From: Pirellulales bacterium
GTDB taxonomy: Bacteria; Planctomycetota; Planctomycetia; Pirellulales; Lacipirellulaceae
Assembly (NCBI GenBank): GCA_019636345.1
Contig: JAHBXQ010000005.1
Coordinates: 124,001 to 188,000 of the forward strand
Reading direction: 5' to 3'
DNA length: 64,000 bases
The number at the start of each line of letters is the position of its first letter. Within the stretch, counting starts at the first letter, position 1. This document shows positions 24,296-35,945 of the stretch, in pieces. Made by a program: the position numbers and the translations under genes. The notes under the pieces were generated by a model. The model did not search any database and had not been told where the DNA came from. It saw nothing but the letters and a program-made list of their open reading frames with translations.

Positions 24296-25162
24296 CTACG
24301 TTCCGAACAGCACCGGCGCAGCGGGCCAGATCGCCAGGTAGATCTGGTCGAGCACGATGCTCAGGCCCAGATCGATTACGATGATCGCGACAAACGAATA
24401 AACGAACGCGGTCGTGGCGGCCTGGCCGACGCCTTCGGCCCCCGGTCGGCAGTGGAACCCGCGGTAACAACTGACGATGCCGATCGTGGCGCCGAAGAAG
24501 ACGCTCTTCGTCACGCCGTAGAACATGTCCCAGGTCTCGACGAACCGGTTCGCGTTGGCCCAGTAGTGGTGGTCGTCGATCCCCAGCATTTGCGTGCAGT
24601 AGAGGTTGCCTCCCAGCACCCCCATGAACATCGCCATGACCGTGAGCGAAGGGATCAGCAACAAGCATCCCAAGAACCGCGGCACGACAAGGTAGTGAAT
24701 CGGGTTGGCGCCCATGCTGGCCAGCGCGTCGATCTGTTCGGTGACGCGCATCGTGCCGACTTCGGCGGCGATGGCGCTGCCGACGCGGCCGGCGAGCATC
24801 GTGGCCGCCAGCACGGGTCCCAGCTCGCGGAACATCGACTTGTTGATCACGCCCCCCAGTTGCGTCTCGAGCCCGAACGCGCGGAACTGGGTGAACGACT
24901 GCACCGCGAGCACCATGCCGATGAACGTGCCGATCACCGCGACGACCGGCAGGCTCTCGACCCCGATCTGATACATGCTGCGGACCAACGTGCCGGGGCG
25001 CGGCGCGCGGGTGAATAGCCAAGCGAGGGTCCGCCAGAAAAACAGCGTCAGCCCTCCCGCTCCGTCAACCGCTCGGAGGATGCCGGCGCCCAAGCCGGCA
25101 ATCGACTCGCTGACGGCGTCGATGGAGCCGCGATTCGCGGCACTGGAGCTGGCAGTGGACAT
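24296..25162 (-). CDS. mlaE: MlaE-family lipid ABC transporter permease
   Basis: Inner-membrane permease, 288 aa. The MlaE/YrbE fold is clear: ESLPVVAVIGTFIGMVLAVQS, FRELGPVLAATMLAGRVGSAIAAEVGTMRVTEQIDAL (the conserved coupling region), NPIHYLVVPRFLG, and five or so hydrophobic helices to the end. It begins the E-F-D set and probably pairs with MlaF. ATG 25162 was chosen; the upstream frame to 25225 overlaps the intergenic space and lacks conservation. The following gap (24131-24295) contains no gene. Confidence 0.92.
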   Translation of the reverse strand: MSTASSSAANRGSIDAVSESIAGLGAGILRAVDGAGGLTLFFWRTLAWLFTRAPRPGTLVRSMYQIGVESLPVVAVIGTFIGMVLAVQSFTQFRAFGLETQLGGVINKSMFRELGPVLAATMLAGRVGSAIAAEVGTMRVTEQIDALASMGANPIHYLVVPRFLGCLLLIPSLTVMAMFMGVLGGNLYCTQMLGIDDHHYWANANRFVETWDMFYGVTKSVFFGATIGIVSCYRGFHCRPGAEGVGQAATTAFVYSFVAIIVIDLGLSIVLDQIYLAIWPAAPVLFGT

Positions 25163-25268
25163 GGCGACGAGCCGGCGGCCTTGCGGGACCGCTCGATCGG
25201 CGAGCGGCAGACGAAGGGCGCGCACGCAACAGACGCACTCCTTCCCCGCTCATCATCGACGTTGCCGA

Positions 25269-26270
25269 TTATGCCGCTTGAGAGAACCTTGCCGCCCCGA
25301 CGGCGATCGCCGTCAGGGCCAGCGCCGCTAGCGTCGCCGCCGCGGGCTCGGGGACGACTGTCGCGATCGGCGTCACGACGAACTCGCGCTGCCAGACGAG
25401 AAAGTCGCGCCCGTCGACCGCGCCGTCGCCGGTCGCATCGCCCGTGGACTTGGCCGCTCCGCCGGCCGCGCCGAAGTTGGCGGACCAGATTCCCAGATCG
25501 TCGCCCGTCGTCGCGTTGTCGCGGTCGAAGTCGGCAGCCAGCGCCGCCCCATACAGAAACTGGATCCCCGCAATGTCGTCGGGGTCGAGTTCGCGATTCA
25601 CGTACTGAAAGCACTCGAACTCGATCGACATCACCGAACAGAAGTCCGAATGGGCCATCCCCAAGGCGTGTCCCGCTTCGTGCAAGAGGAGACTCTCGAA
25701 GTCGTTGAAGATTTGGATCGGGTCCCCTTCGCCGCCTGGGTCGAAGAAGAACGTGTTGTCCGCGTTGAGAAGCACGTCTCCCTCCAGCGAACCGCCGTTG
25801 GGGGGCGGCGCAAAGCCGACGCCGCCGACGAAGCCGGCGATCGAGAACGCACCGAACCGAATCTGCCCCGTGTCCGGCGACTGGGCCGCCGTGCTGCTGA
25901 ACGGGGCGCCTGAGTCGGGGACCTGCACGAAGTAGATGTTGGCGACCGCCGACCACTTGTCGAGCACCCGCTCGATCGTGGCCAGCGCCTGGGCGTGTCC
26001 CAGGCCGGTCATAATCGCTTCCAGGCTGCTGGTCCCCGTGATGTTGGGATCGCTCCAGGAGGGATCGATCGTCGTCCCGTCGGGCATGATGCTCCAAGTG
26101 ATCGTCCCCCCCGTCGATCCGGGGGTGAAGATGTCGCCCCACTTGTTGTAGTAGGTCGCCTCGTCTCCCCACGGATAGGGACCGAACAGGTTGTACGCTG
26201 CGACTCGACCGCCGCCGACCGCCGTCAGCACGATCGCGACCGCCGCAAGGGAGCAAGAAGCCTTGGACAT
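25269..26270 (-). CDS. Matrixin-like metalloprotease with dockerin-like repeats and PEP-CTERM anchor
   Basis: Predicted exported zinc protease, 333 aa. After a signal peptide (SCSLAAVAIVLTAVGGGRVAA) comes a catalytic domain with the metzincin site HEAGHALGMAH (H197, E198, H201, H207) and a Met-turn in FCSVMSIEF. Two dockerin-like loops follow (DFDRDNATTGDDLGIW and DATGDGAVDGRDFLVW), then VVPEPAAATLAALALTAIAV plus basic residues, a PEP-CTERM signal. The domain order matches the GDSL esterase at 4578-5774, so both probably share one surface-sorting route. ATG 26270 opens at the signal peptide; a longer frame to 26327 exists. No Shine-Dalgarno site is visible. Confidence 0.88.
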   Translation of the reverse strand: MSKASCSLAAVAIVLTAVGGGRVAAYNLFGPYPWGDEATYYNKWGDIFTPGSTGGTITWSIMPDGTTIDPSWSDPNITGTSSLEAIMTGLGHAQALATIERVLDKWSAVANIYFVQVPDSGAPFSSTAAQSPDTGQIRFGAFSIAGFVGGVGFAPPPNGGSLEGDVLLNADNTFFFDPGGEGDPIQIFNDFESLLLHEAGHALGMAHSDFCSVMSIEFECFQYVNRELDPDDIAGIQFLYGAALAADFDRDNATTGDDLGIWSANFGAAGGAAKSTGDATGDGAVDGRDFLVWQREFVVTPIATVVPEPAAATLAALALTAIAVGAARFSQAA

Positions 26271-26397
26271 GGGACGAAATCCAGAACGGCAAATTGGCGA
26301 GCAGGCGTCTCGGGGACGCATCTTCAAACCGGCCGCATTCTCCCCTGCCCCCCTTCAGCCGTCCAGAAATTTCGATCACGGCCGCGATCGGGTCGGG

Positions 26398-26403
26398 TAG
26401 AAT
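26398..26403 (+). promoter_or_regulatory. TAGAAT -10-like box immediately before the DUF1569 gene
   Basis: TAGAAT ends 8 nt before ATG 26412, so transcription would begin almost at the start codon and the mRNA could be leaderless. No Shine-Dalgarno site is present, in agreement with that. The -35 is poor. Confidence 0.4.
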
Positions 26404-26411
26404 CGCGAGCT

Positions 26412-26912
26412 ATGATCGACACCCGCAAGGCGATCGACCGTCGCGAGCTTGGCTTCGAGTCCTTCGCCGAGGTCCTCGCCGACGCCGAGTCGCTCGCCGC
26501 GGCGGAGCGGCGCGGGGCGCTCCGCGCCACAGGGAACTGGCAACTGGGACAAGCCATCGGGCACTTGGCGTTCTGGGCCAACGCCCCGTTCGACGGCTAT
26601 CCGCCGATGCCGCGCGTGCCGTGGTTCATGCGGTTCTTGCTCAAACTGTGGAAGAACGAGATCCTCGACGGCTCGATGCCCGCAGGAATGAAGATTCCCC
26701 GCGTCCCCGGCGGCACATTCGGCACGGAGTCGATGGCGACCGACGAGGCGATCGGCCAACTGCTCGTCGCGTTGGCCCGGCTCGAGGCTCAGGCGCCGAC
26801 GGAGCCGAATCCCGCTTTCGGACTCTTGACGCACCAGGAGTGGATCAAGCTCAACCTCCGCCACGCAGAGCTGCACCTGGGATTCTTTCATCCCGAGGGC
26901 GAAGGGGGTTGA
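26412..26912 (+). CDS. DUF1569 (DinB-like) protein
   Basis: Small soluble protein of 166 aa. It matches the DUF1569 pattern: an N-terminal helix (RELGFESFAEVLADAESLA), the motif NWQLGQAIGHLAFWAN with a conserved His, MPAGMKIPRVPGGTFG, and the terminal HQEWIKLNLRHAELHLGFF with two His that could complete a metal site as in the DinB four-helix fold. The biochemical function of the family is unknown; DinB relatives include thiol-dependent transferases. The gene lies alone between divergent and convergent minus-strand genes. It is likely leaderless (see the -10 box). Confidence 0.8.
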   Translation: MIDTRKAIDRRELGFESFAEVLADAESLAAAERRGALRATGNWQLGQAIGHLAFWANAPFDGYPPMPRVPWFMRFLLKLWKNEILDGSMPAGMKIPRVPGGTFGTESMATDEAIGQLLVALARLEAQAPTEPNPAFGLLTHQEWIKLNLRHAELHLGFFHPEGEGG

Positions 26913-26937
26913 CCGCGTCCGCCCCTACTCCGAGCCC

Positions 26938-27720
26938 CTATTGCGGCAGCTTCCCTTCGACCAGCTCCCGCTCCCAATCGTCCATCAGCGGCCAGTCGAC
27001 GGCGCAGGTGCCGAAGTCGGCCATGTGGAGATAACTCTCGAGCCGGGCAAGCGTGCGGTCGATCAGGGCGTCGTCCTTGCGAAAGGCGGGGCCGTGGCTG
27101 GGGAGCAGCCATTCGACGTCGCTGGACTTGATCCGTTCGAGCGACTTGATGAAATCGGGGATGCTGCTGCCGTGATGAGCGTCGATCGCCCCCACGCACC
27201 CGTCGCGGAACAGATTGTCGCCCGAGAACAAGAGCTTGCCGAGCCGGAAGCTGAGCTGCCCGTCGGTGTGCCCCGGAGTGTGCCAGACCTCGAGCTTAAG
27301 ATCGCCGACGGCCAGCGTATCGCCGTCGTCGACGGTTCGGTCGACTTCGATCGGGGGCATGGCCAGGTCGATCCCCTGCGCCTCGATGTGGGCAAAAGTC
27401 GCCACCCGGTCCCCTTGTTCCAACAGCTTGGCGGCCAACGGGTGGGCGATCACCGGGGCCTTGAGGACCTGCTTCGCCTTGGCAAGCCCCTGGATGTGGT
27501 CGACGTCGGCGTGCGAAGCGATCAGCCCGGCGCACTTGCTGAACGGGAAATCGAGTTGGCGAATCAACTCGATGCACTCGTCGGCCGCGTCTTCGTAGCC
27601 GATGTCAATGAGCGCCCACTGGTTGTCGTCGTAGATTAGGTAGACGCTGCAGGTAAACCGGCGGCGTGCCTGGTGGTTCAACTCAATGACGTGGGGAAAC
27701 AGGGGCGTCCGGGAAAGCAT
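26938..27720 (-). CDS. Metallo-beta-lactamase-fold hydrolase with HxDxDH metal motif
   Basis: Predicted metal-dependent hydrolase, 260 aa. The core motif reads [11 protein letters not shown], so the usual HxHxDH is H70-x-D72-x-D74-H75. The other ligands are present: [17 protein letters not shown] and LPSHGPAF. The second His replaced by Asp may change metal choice, as in the HxExDH family of flavodiiron proteins, or simply mark a subfamily. Substrate unknown; relatives include glyoxalase II and persulfide dioxygenases. ATG 27720 starts at [16 protein letters not shown]; a longer start at 27750 adds ten residues. The neighbours give no pathway hint. Confidence 0.85.
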   Translation of the reverse strand: MLSRTPLFPHVIELNHQARRRFTCSVYLIYDDNQWALIDIGYEDAADECIELIRQLDFPFSKCAGLIASHADVDHIQGLAKAKQVLKAPVIAHPLAAKLLEQGDRVATFAHIEAQGIDLAMPPIEVDRTVDDGDTLAVGDLKLEVWHTPGHTDGQLSFRLGKLLFSGDNLFRDGCVGAIDAHHGSSIPDFIKSLERIKSSDVEWLLPSHGPAFRKDDALIDRTLARLESYLHMADFGTCAVDWPLMDDWERELVEGKLPQ

Positions 27721-27864
27721 CGGTTCGCGACGGCTGAGGCGTAGTGGCAAGAGTTCGACGCATACACGCGACCCACACCGCAGGCCGCCGCAGCGTCCGC
27801 GATTCTAAAGCGGCACGTCGCTCGCCTGCAACTGTGGCGAGCGAGGACGCGGGGAAAGAGCCCG

Positions 27865-28764
27865 CTAACGAGATTGGTTCTCAACAGAACCCATGATCGC
27901 CGCCAACCCTGCGCGATAGTCCGGATAAGCCAATTTGACTCCCAGCGACGCAAGCATTTTGCGATTGGAGATCCGGCGGTCCGCCCCCGCGCGGGCAAGC
28001 GCCGGCGAGTCGGGGGCCGGATCGGCGAACCGCGGCTTCACGGCGCCCAAGAGCCGCGCCGCTTCGGCGTAATAGTCGCCGCGAACGACCGGCGACCCGT
28101 CGCTGACGCAGAACGTGTGGGGCCCGCGCCCGGCGACCTCGAGCCACCGCTCGGCCGCAAGGACCGCGGTCGCACCGTCGTCGACATGGATCAGATTGAG
28201 CCACCCCGCGCTGGGAGCGGGAATCGGCTCGCCTGCCTGGAGCGAGGCCAGATAGGGGATTCGCCCCGGGCCGTAGATCCCAGCCAACCGCAGCACCGCT
28301 GCGCGCCCCCCCAACGGGTGGTCGGCAATCGCTCGCTCGGCGGCCAGCGACGCGATTCCTCCCGGCCGCTGCGGATCGGGCGGGGTCAGCTCGTCGACCT
28401 CGCCCCCGCGCGCGTCGCCGTACACGCCGGTCGTGCTGACGTAGATCAACCGCCCGATCTCGGCAGGCAGCGTCGCCAGGACGTTCCGGACGCCGCCCGC
28501 GTAGACCTCGTCGATGGTCGCTGAATCGCTCCGATCGAACCCGACGGCGAACAACACCGTATCGAACGCGGCAAACTGCGGCAGCCTGCGCGCATCGACG
28601 ACGTCCCCTACGAGCGGCCGGAGGCCCTGGCGTTCCAACTCCGCGGCTCGGGCTGCCGTCCGGGTGAGCGCGGAGACCTCGTCCCCGGCCGCAAGCCATC
28701 GCCGCGCGACGCGGATGCCAAGATACCCGCAGCCGATGACAAGTTTGCGCGCGGGCGATGTCAT
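27865..28764 (-). CDS. NAD(P)-binding SDR/epimerase-like protein (YeeZ type)
   Basis: Extended SDR-like protein of 299 aa. The nucleotide-binding start is KLVIGCGYLGIRVARRW (GxGxxG variant). LIYVSTTGVYGD contributes the Ser/Tyr part of an epimerase-like site, followed by LRLAGIYGPGR and NLIHVDDGA. The catalytic Lys of YxxxK is not obvious, so activity is uncertain. The group (COG0451, YeeZ-like) is annotated as sugar epimerase or nucleoside-diphosphate-sugar-binding. ATG 28764 was chosen since the longer frame has no conservation. It is followed 49 nt downstream in the map by ruvX on the same strand, but transcription runs from ruvX towards this gene. Confidence 0.85.
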   Translation of the reverse strand: MTSPARKLVIGCGYLGIRVARRWLAAGDEVSALTRTAARAAELERQGLRPLVGDVVDARRLPQFAAFDTVLFAVGFDRSDSATIDEVYAGGVRNVLATLPAEIGRLIYVSTTGVYGDARGGEVDELTPPDPQRPGGIASLAAERAIADHPLGGRAAVLRLAGIYGPGRIPYLASLQAGEPIPAPSAGWLNLIHVDDGATAVLAAERWLEVAGRGPHTFCVSDGSPVVRGDYYAEAARLLGAVKPRFADPAPDSPALARAGADRRISNRKMLASLGVKLAYPDYRAGLAAIMGSVENQSR

Positions 28765-28813
28765 GGGAGTCCTCTGGCATTTTGCGCGGCGGCCCGCCTG
28801 GAGTATGCGCCGG

Positions 28814-29257
28814 CTACTCCAACCCTTGCGGAGGATCTTGGCTGCGGGCGCCCGCCTCAAGGTACGCGGTCAGCATGATCTGGGCGGCAAGTTGGTCGAT
28901 TCGCGCCTTGCGCCGTTTCTTCGTCAGCCCCGCGGCGAGCAACTGCTCCTCCGCCTCGGCCGAGGTGTATCGTTCGTCGAAGTACTCGACGGGCACGCCG
29001 GTGATTTGCTCGAGCCAAGCGCCGAACGCGCGAGCCTCGCGCGACTTCTGACTCTCGTCGCCGCTGGTGTGGACCGGCAAGCCGACGACCCACTTTTCGA
29101 GCCGTTCCTCTTGGGCGAGTTGCTTGAAGTAGGCGGCGTCGAATCGCTCGCTCCGCCGAACGTATGTTTCCAGCGGCCCGGCGATCCGCACCGACAAATC
29201 GGCCACGGCAATGCCGATCCGCACGGTCCCGTAATCAACGCCGGCGATGCGGGACAT
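28814..29257 (-). CDS. ruvX: YqgF/RuvX family putative Holliday-junction resolvase / pre-16S rRNA nuclease
   Basis: RNase H-fold protein, 147 aa, of normal family length. It starts at MSRIAGVDYGTVRIGIA (first catalytic Asp). GLPVHTSGDESQKSREARAFG holds the family-typical loop, and PVEYFDERYTSAEAEEQL carries the Glu/Asp region. A final ITYL-like strand and helix (IDQLAAQIMLTAYLE) end the fold. In E. coli YqgF matures the 5' end of 16S rRNA. The next gene in the direction of transcription is the epimerase-like gene. Confidence 0.92.
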   Translation of the reverse strand: MSRIAGVDYGTVRIGIAVADLSVRIAGPLETYVRRSERFDAAYFKQLAQEERLEKWVVGLPVHTSGDESQKSREARAFGAWLEQITGVPVEYFDERYTSAEAEEQLLAAGLTKKRRKARIDQLAAQIMLTAYLEAGARSQDPPQGLE

Positions 29258-29373
29258 AGTTCGGCAACCAGCGCGTGACTTGGCGACGTCGGCAAAGACG
29301 TACTGGCAAAGCGAAACGGAAAGGGAGCGGCGCGGCTGCCGTGATCCGGCACGCGCGACGTATCGGCGGCGGG

Positions 29374-30456
29374 CTACAGATACTCTTTCCAACCCCGCGC
29401 TTCGAGCTGTTTGACGACCTCGCGGACAGCTTCTTCGTCATGCTTGTTCGCCACGAGGGTCGCATTGGGGGTATGCACCACGAGACAATCCTTCAGCCCC
29501 ACGGTGACGACCAGATGCTCGTCCTCGGTGCAGACGATCGTCCCCCTGGTGTTGACCCCCAAATGCCGGCCGACGATCGTGTTGTCGTTGTGATCAGTCC
29601 CCACGAGCCGCCCCAAGGCTTGCCAACTGCCCAGGTCGTCCCAGTCGTACGGCGCCTCGATGACCGCCACGTTGCGGGCGTGCTCCATGACGGCGTAGTC
29701 GATCGAGATCCCCTTGATCGCCGTGAACTCGCGATCGAAGACCTCCTGCTGCTCGGGCGTCCCCCACGCGGCGCCAATCGCCTGCAAATGGACCAGCATC
29801 TCGGGCTGACGAGCTTTGATGGCATCGAGGATCGTCTTGGCCTTCCAGACGAATATTCCCGAATTCCAGTAGAAATCGCCGGAAGCCAAGTAATCGGTCG
29901 CGGTGGCGGCGTCGGGCTTCTCGCGGAACCGTTTGACGACGAACGCCGGAGCGTCTCCCTCGCGGACGTCGATCCGGGCGCCCCGCTGGATGTAACCGAA
30001 GATCTCTGCCGGGTAATTGGGACGAATGCCGAACGTGACGATCCGGTCCGGCTGCTTCTCGACCAACTCGGCCGCCTGCTGCAGCGCGTCCTGAAACCGA
30101 TCCGCCCAGCGAATGACGTGGTCGGCCGGCAGCACGGCCATCGTCGCGTCGGGGTCGTCGCGGCTCACCAGCAGGGCGGCCAACCCGATGCACGGAGCCG
30201 TGTCGCGTTTGCACGGCTCGCCGACGATCGATTCGGGGGGGAGTTCGGGAAACTGTTCGCCGATCGTGGCCACGAGCCGACGATTGGTGACGATCAGCGT
30301 CTGCTGGGGCGTCACGAGATCGCCGAGCCGATCGACCGTCTGCCGGAGCATCGATTGCTTGCCGATCAGCGTGAGCAGTTGTTTGGGTTTGTCGGCTCGG
30401 CTGGCCGGCCAAAACCGGGTGCCGGAACCGCCGGCCATAATGACGGCGTGAAGCAT
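29374..30456 (-). CDS. manC: Mannose-1-phosphate guanylyltransferase
   Basis: Makes GDP-mannose from mannose-1-phosphate and GTP for glycans, 360 aa. The single-domain form lacks the C-terminal isomerase half of bifunctional ManC. Motifs: the nucleotide loop VIMAGGSGTRFWPASRADKPKQ (GGSGTRxWP), the FVEKP-equivalent VVKRFREKPDAA, YWNSGIFVWKA, and IDYAVMEHARNVAVIEAPYDWDDLGSW. ATG 30456 starts directly at the first strand; the upstream extension to 30534 lacks conservation. The gene lies between thiE and ruvX on the same strand without obvious pathway partners. Confidence 0.92.
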   Translation of the reverse strand: MLHAVIMAGGSGTRFWPASRADKPKQLLTLIGKQSMLRQTVDRLGDLVTPQQTLIVTNRRLVATIGEQFPELPPESIVGEPCKRDTAPCIGLAALLVSRDDPDATMAVLPADHVIRWADRFQDALQQAAELVEKQPDRIVTFGIRPNYPAEIFGYIQRGARIDVREGDAPAFVVKRFREKPDAATATDYLASGDFYWNSGIFVWKAKTILDAIKARQPEMLVHLQAIGAAWGTPEQQEVFDREFTAIKGISIDYAVMEHARNVAVIEAPYDWDDLGSWQALGRLVGTDHNDNTIVGRHLGVNTRGTIVCTEDEHLVVTVGLKDCLVVHTPNATLVANKHDEEAVREVVKQLEARGWKEYL

Positions 30457-30603
30457 AGCGGGCGGGGAAAGGCGAGAGTTCGGAGGTCGGGGGCTGCCGG
30501 CGCCAAGTGGCGCCGGACGGGAACCTGCCAGCATACCACGCCCGCCCCGCCCCGCGCAGGGCGCAACGCGCGGCGCGAACTCTGCTGAAACCGGCGATCA
30601 GGA

Positions 30604-31650
30604 TCAATCGCCCCAGGCGGTGCGGAGGCGTTCGACGGCCGCCCGGGGGTCGGAGGCCTTCGTCACGGCCCCGCTGACGGCGATTCGAGCGACCCCGGTC
30701 TCGCGGACTTGGCTCGCGTTCTCCGGGGCAATCCCGCCGATCGCGAACGCGGGGAGCGAGATCTCCGCTGCCACGACCCGCAGGTACTCCAACCCTGCGA
30801 AGACGTCGAACGACTTGGTCGACGTGGGAAAGGTCGGGCCGGCGCCCAGATAGTCGGCTCCGTCGAGGACCGCTCGCCGCGCCTGGTCGAGCTCGTGCGT
30901 CGAGACGCCGATCAGTTTGTGCGGGCCAAGGATTGCCCGGGCCGAGGCGACCGGCAAATCGTCCTGCCCCAGGTGGACTCCGTCGGCGTCGACAGCCGCG
31001 GCAACGTCGGGTCTGTCGTTGACGATCGCCAGCGTGCGACGGGGCGCCTGCGCTCCCCTCGTTGCGGCGACCAGCAATTGGGCCCGGTCGAGCAGCTCTC
31101 GGTCGGCAAGTCGCTTCTCGCGCAATTGGATCGCGTCAACCCCCGCGGCGAGGAGCGGATTCAGCATCGCGAAGAACTCCTGCCGCGTGGCGCCCCCCTC
31201 GATCAGCACCATCAGCCGCACGTCGGCGAGTCGCTCGGCGGCGTCCACCGAACGGCGCAACGCGGCCTCAACCACGTAGAACCGATACCGCAGCGACTCG
31301 ATCGTCTCGCTCGCCAGCGAATCGAAGCACTTGCCGTACTCTTCCAAACTGCGGAGCGACTGCTTGACCCGCTCGCAACTCGCTTTGCAGACGTGCCAGG
31401 CGTCTGTGCGAGCAAGTTCGGCGGGGGTCGAGATCGTCGTGCCGACGTCCCCTGCCGTGTCGCGGGCTGCGTACCGCCGGGCGAGCGGGCTGACTGCGAC
31501 CGCCGCAGCCAAGGCGTGCCGCAATTCTTTCACCTCACGAGACAAGTGCCGATCCTCGAGCACGAATCGGGCGAAGTCCTCGACGACGCGCAGCCCTTCG
31601 GCGGCCCGATTGAAGGATGCGTCGAGGATGCGGTGCATGGGGGCGGACAT
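30604..31650 (-). CDS. thiE: Thiamine phosphate synthase with N-terminal ThiD2-like domain
   Basis: Couples the pyrimidine and thiazole halves of thiamine, 348 aa. The C-terminal ThiE domain (about residues 140-348) shows LREKRLADRELLDRA, TLAIVNDRPDVAAAVDADGVHLGQDDLPV, LIGVSTHELDQA, YLGAGPTFPTSTK and FAIGGIAPENA, all typical TMP synthase sites. The N-terminal ~135 residues (RILDASFNRAAEGLRVVEDFARF, DVGTTISTPAELAR, SCERVKQSLRSLEEYGK) match the short ThiD2-like domain fused to ThiE in planctomycetes, cyanobacteria and others. An internal ATG at 31638 is an alternative start. No TPP riboswitch was recognised upstream. Confidence 0.92.
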   Translation of the reverse strand: MSAPMHRILDASFNRAAEGLRVVEDFARFVLEDRHLSREVKELRHALAAAVAVSPLARRYAARDTAGDVGTTISTPAELARTDAWHVCKASCERVKQSLRSLEEYGKCFDSLASETIESLRYRFYVVEAALRRSVDAAERLADVRLMVLIEGGATRQEFFAMLNPLLAAGVDAIQLREKRLADRELLDRAQLLVAATRGAQAPRRTLAIVNDRPDVAAAVDADGVHLGQDDLPVASARAILGPHKLIGVSTHELDQARRAVLDGADYLGAGPTFPTSTKSFDVFAGLEYLRVVAAEISLPAFAIGGIAPENASQVRETGVARIAVSGAVTKASDPRAAVERLRTAWGD

Positions 31651-31692
31651 CAGCGGCGGTTCCGGCGACAGTGACGGGCCAGGCTGGCGAAT

Positions 31693-31926
31693 TCACCTGA
31701 TCTGCGGTCCGAACAACCGCCAGTACGTGAGGACGACCGCGGTGGCGGCCAGCATGGCCGGCCCGGTACGCCCCCGCAAGCGATCGATCTCGGCCCCCGC
31801 GATGAGCAGCATCAACGCCCCCGTGGCGGCCATCGGCCAATGTTGCCAGCGTGAGATCCCCATGGTCGCCGCGGCGACGGTGGTCCACGCTAGCATGCGT
31901 TTCAGGCTGAATTGGAACGGGGACAA
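31693..31926 (-). CDS. Small planctomycete-type membrane protein (uncertain start)
   Basis: Short protein of about 77 aa. The first residues FQFSLKRMLAWTTVAAATMG resemble the 'FSLRxLL' plus hydrophobic helix opening seen in many planctomycete membrane proteins. Three hydrophobic segments follow (one with MAATGALMLLIAGAE). I suggest the TTG at 31926, directly before this opening, because the upstream frame to ATG 32103 reads as charged low-complexity sequence; ATG 31896 would remove the typical start. No Shine-Dalgarno site is seen for any choice. It follows a gap of about 360 bp from the divergent TPR gene and precedes thiE. Confidence 0.5.
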   Translation of the reverse strand: MSPFQFSLKRMLAWTTVAAATMGISRWQHWPMAATGALMLLIAGAEIDRLRGRTGPAMLAATAVVLTYWRLFGPQIR

Positions 31927-32289
31927 CGTCGGAGGATGCCAGGGAAGGACGCGGGGGCTCGGCGGCGCGAAGCTGGCGAACCGGCCTCGTCGCAAGCCGT
32001 TATTATCGTTATCTTTCCTCCGACCACACGCCCTGGTTTCCCGCTTTTTGTCGTCCAGGCCGGCGCCGCTCGTACGTCCTCCGCTCCAGGGCCGGAATCG
32101 CACGCTCGGTCGGCTCGTAACTGCCTATCCCGCCCGCAGTTGCCTTGAATTGACAAGGTCGCGGGCTAGACTTTGCCAACCGTCAGGATCGCCGGCAGGC
32201 GAGCGCCGCGTGAGGCTCGAGCGGATCGACCGCTTGCGCTCCGCTTGGCGCGCTGCTCGCTCGCCGGCCCTCGGCAAGGATTGCCGCGC

Positions 32290-33003
32290 GTGACTCCTCC
32301 CAAACTCCACTGGTCGGCTTACTTGTGGCCCGGGCTGCCGCATGTGTGGACCCGGGGGTCTTGGGCGGGTTTGGGGCTGGCGGTAGGATTTACGGCGCTG
32401 GGGAACCTGCTGGCGGTCGCCACCTTGGTCTGGACCGAGTGGCTCCCCGAGCGAGTTCGCGCCGGGGGTTGGCTGCTGCTGGGAGTCGTGTGGCTCGCGG
32501 CGTGGCTTGACGCCCGGGCCGATTGGCGACGCTACCTGGCCGAGTGGGCCAGCGGCGAGGGGGGCGATCCGCGGCAGCGGGCCGACCGGCTCTACCGCGA
32601 AGCCCTCGGGCACTACCTCGCCGGCGACCACGTCGCTGCCGAGCAGACCGTTCAGAAGATATTGAAGATCGATCGTCGCGACCCAGAGGCCCGCCTGCTG
32701 ACGGCGACGCTCCTGCGCCGCACCGGACGAACCGACGAAGCTTTCCAACAACTCGCGGAGTTGGAACGGCTTGAAACCGCCGCCCCCTGGCACGCCGAGA
32801 TTGCCGCGGAGCGACGGTTGCTTACCATTACGGTGTCTCAGCTTGCAACCGATCTGCCCCGCCGCGGGAAAGACGAGTCGCAAGCGGAGTCCGACGACGC
32901 GACCGCACACGACCGCAACGACGCGACGACACTGACGATTCACGCTCGGGACGAGCGACCTGACACTAAGGCCGACCCCGCCGCACGGAACAGAGCCGCT
33001 TAG
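32290..33003 (+). CDS. Membrane protein with TPR-like domain
   Basis: Two hydrophobic helices near the N-terminus (about residues 25-45 and 58-74) are followed by a tetratricopeptide-like stretch (ADRLYREALGHYLAGDHVAA, PEARLLTATLLRRTGRTDEA, roughly residues 95-165). A polar Asp/Ala/Thr-rich tail ends the protein (237 aa). Function unknown; the TPR portion suggests scaffolding at the membrane. The start is the GTG at 32290, because AAGGA at 32276-32280 sits 9 nt upstream and codons before it have no protein-like features. It ends 80 nt before clpC on the same strand and could share its transcript. Confidence 0.78.
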   Translation: MTPPKLHWSAYLWPGLPHVWTRGSWAGLGLAVGFTALGNLLAVATLVWTEWLPERVRAGGWLLLGVVWLAAWLDARADWRRYLAEWASGEGGDPRQRADRLYREALGHYLAGDHVAAEQTVQKILKIDRRDPEARLLTATLLRRTGRTDEAFQQLAELERLETAAPWHAEIAAERRLLTITVSQLATDLPRRGKDESQAESDDATAHDRNDATTLTIHARDERPDTKADPAARNRAA

Positions 33004-33083
33004 CTTCGCCCCCGCGGCGAGCACGACCCCCGGCCCGTTTGCGACCCCGGCGAGCCAGCAGCATCACGACAGGAGAGAGGGCC

Positions 33084-35645
<2,562 letters not shown>

Positions 35646-35678
35646 GCGATCGTTCGACGGAATTCGGAAATCTTCGAA

Positions 35679-35717
35679 AGAGCCTCCGGTCGATATCGAC
35701 CGGGGGCTCTTTGTTTG
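35679..35717 (+). terminator. Rho-independent terminator of clpC
   Basis: The arms AGAGCC-T-CCGGTCG (35679-35692) and CGACCGG-GGGCTCT (35697-35710) form a long stem with a tiny loop and one mismatch, followed by TTTGTTTG. It lies about 35 nt after the clpC stop. Confidence 0.88.
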
Positions 35718-35945
35718 CGCCCGCGCATCCGCCTCTCGACGTCCTCGTGTTTCAATTGCGCAATAAAGAATCGAAGACGCTCCCGCGCGTGGACTCCACC
35801 GAGAGTGCCGAGCACACTACATGCGCCGACGTGGAACCGCCCGCTGTCGGCGCCAATCCCATGCGGGGCCGCCGGCAGCGCTCGCCGTTCTAGCGCCCCC
35901 CTGGCGACTGCTCTTTTCTCTCTAGTCCTCTGAGGAGTACGACTC

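Noticed and set aside
22730-25018. 762-codon plus-strand frame across the mla genes
   Set aside because: Antisense of mlaD, mlaF and mlaE, which carry full sets of motifs.
31651-31692. TPP riboswitch before thiE
   Set aside because: The short upstream space lacks the conserved CUGAGA and related blocks of the thiamine riboswitch.
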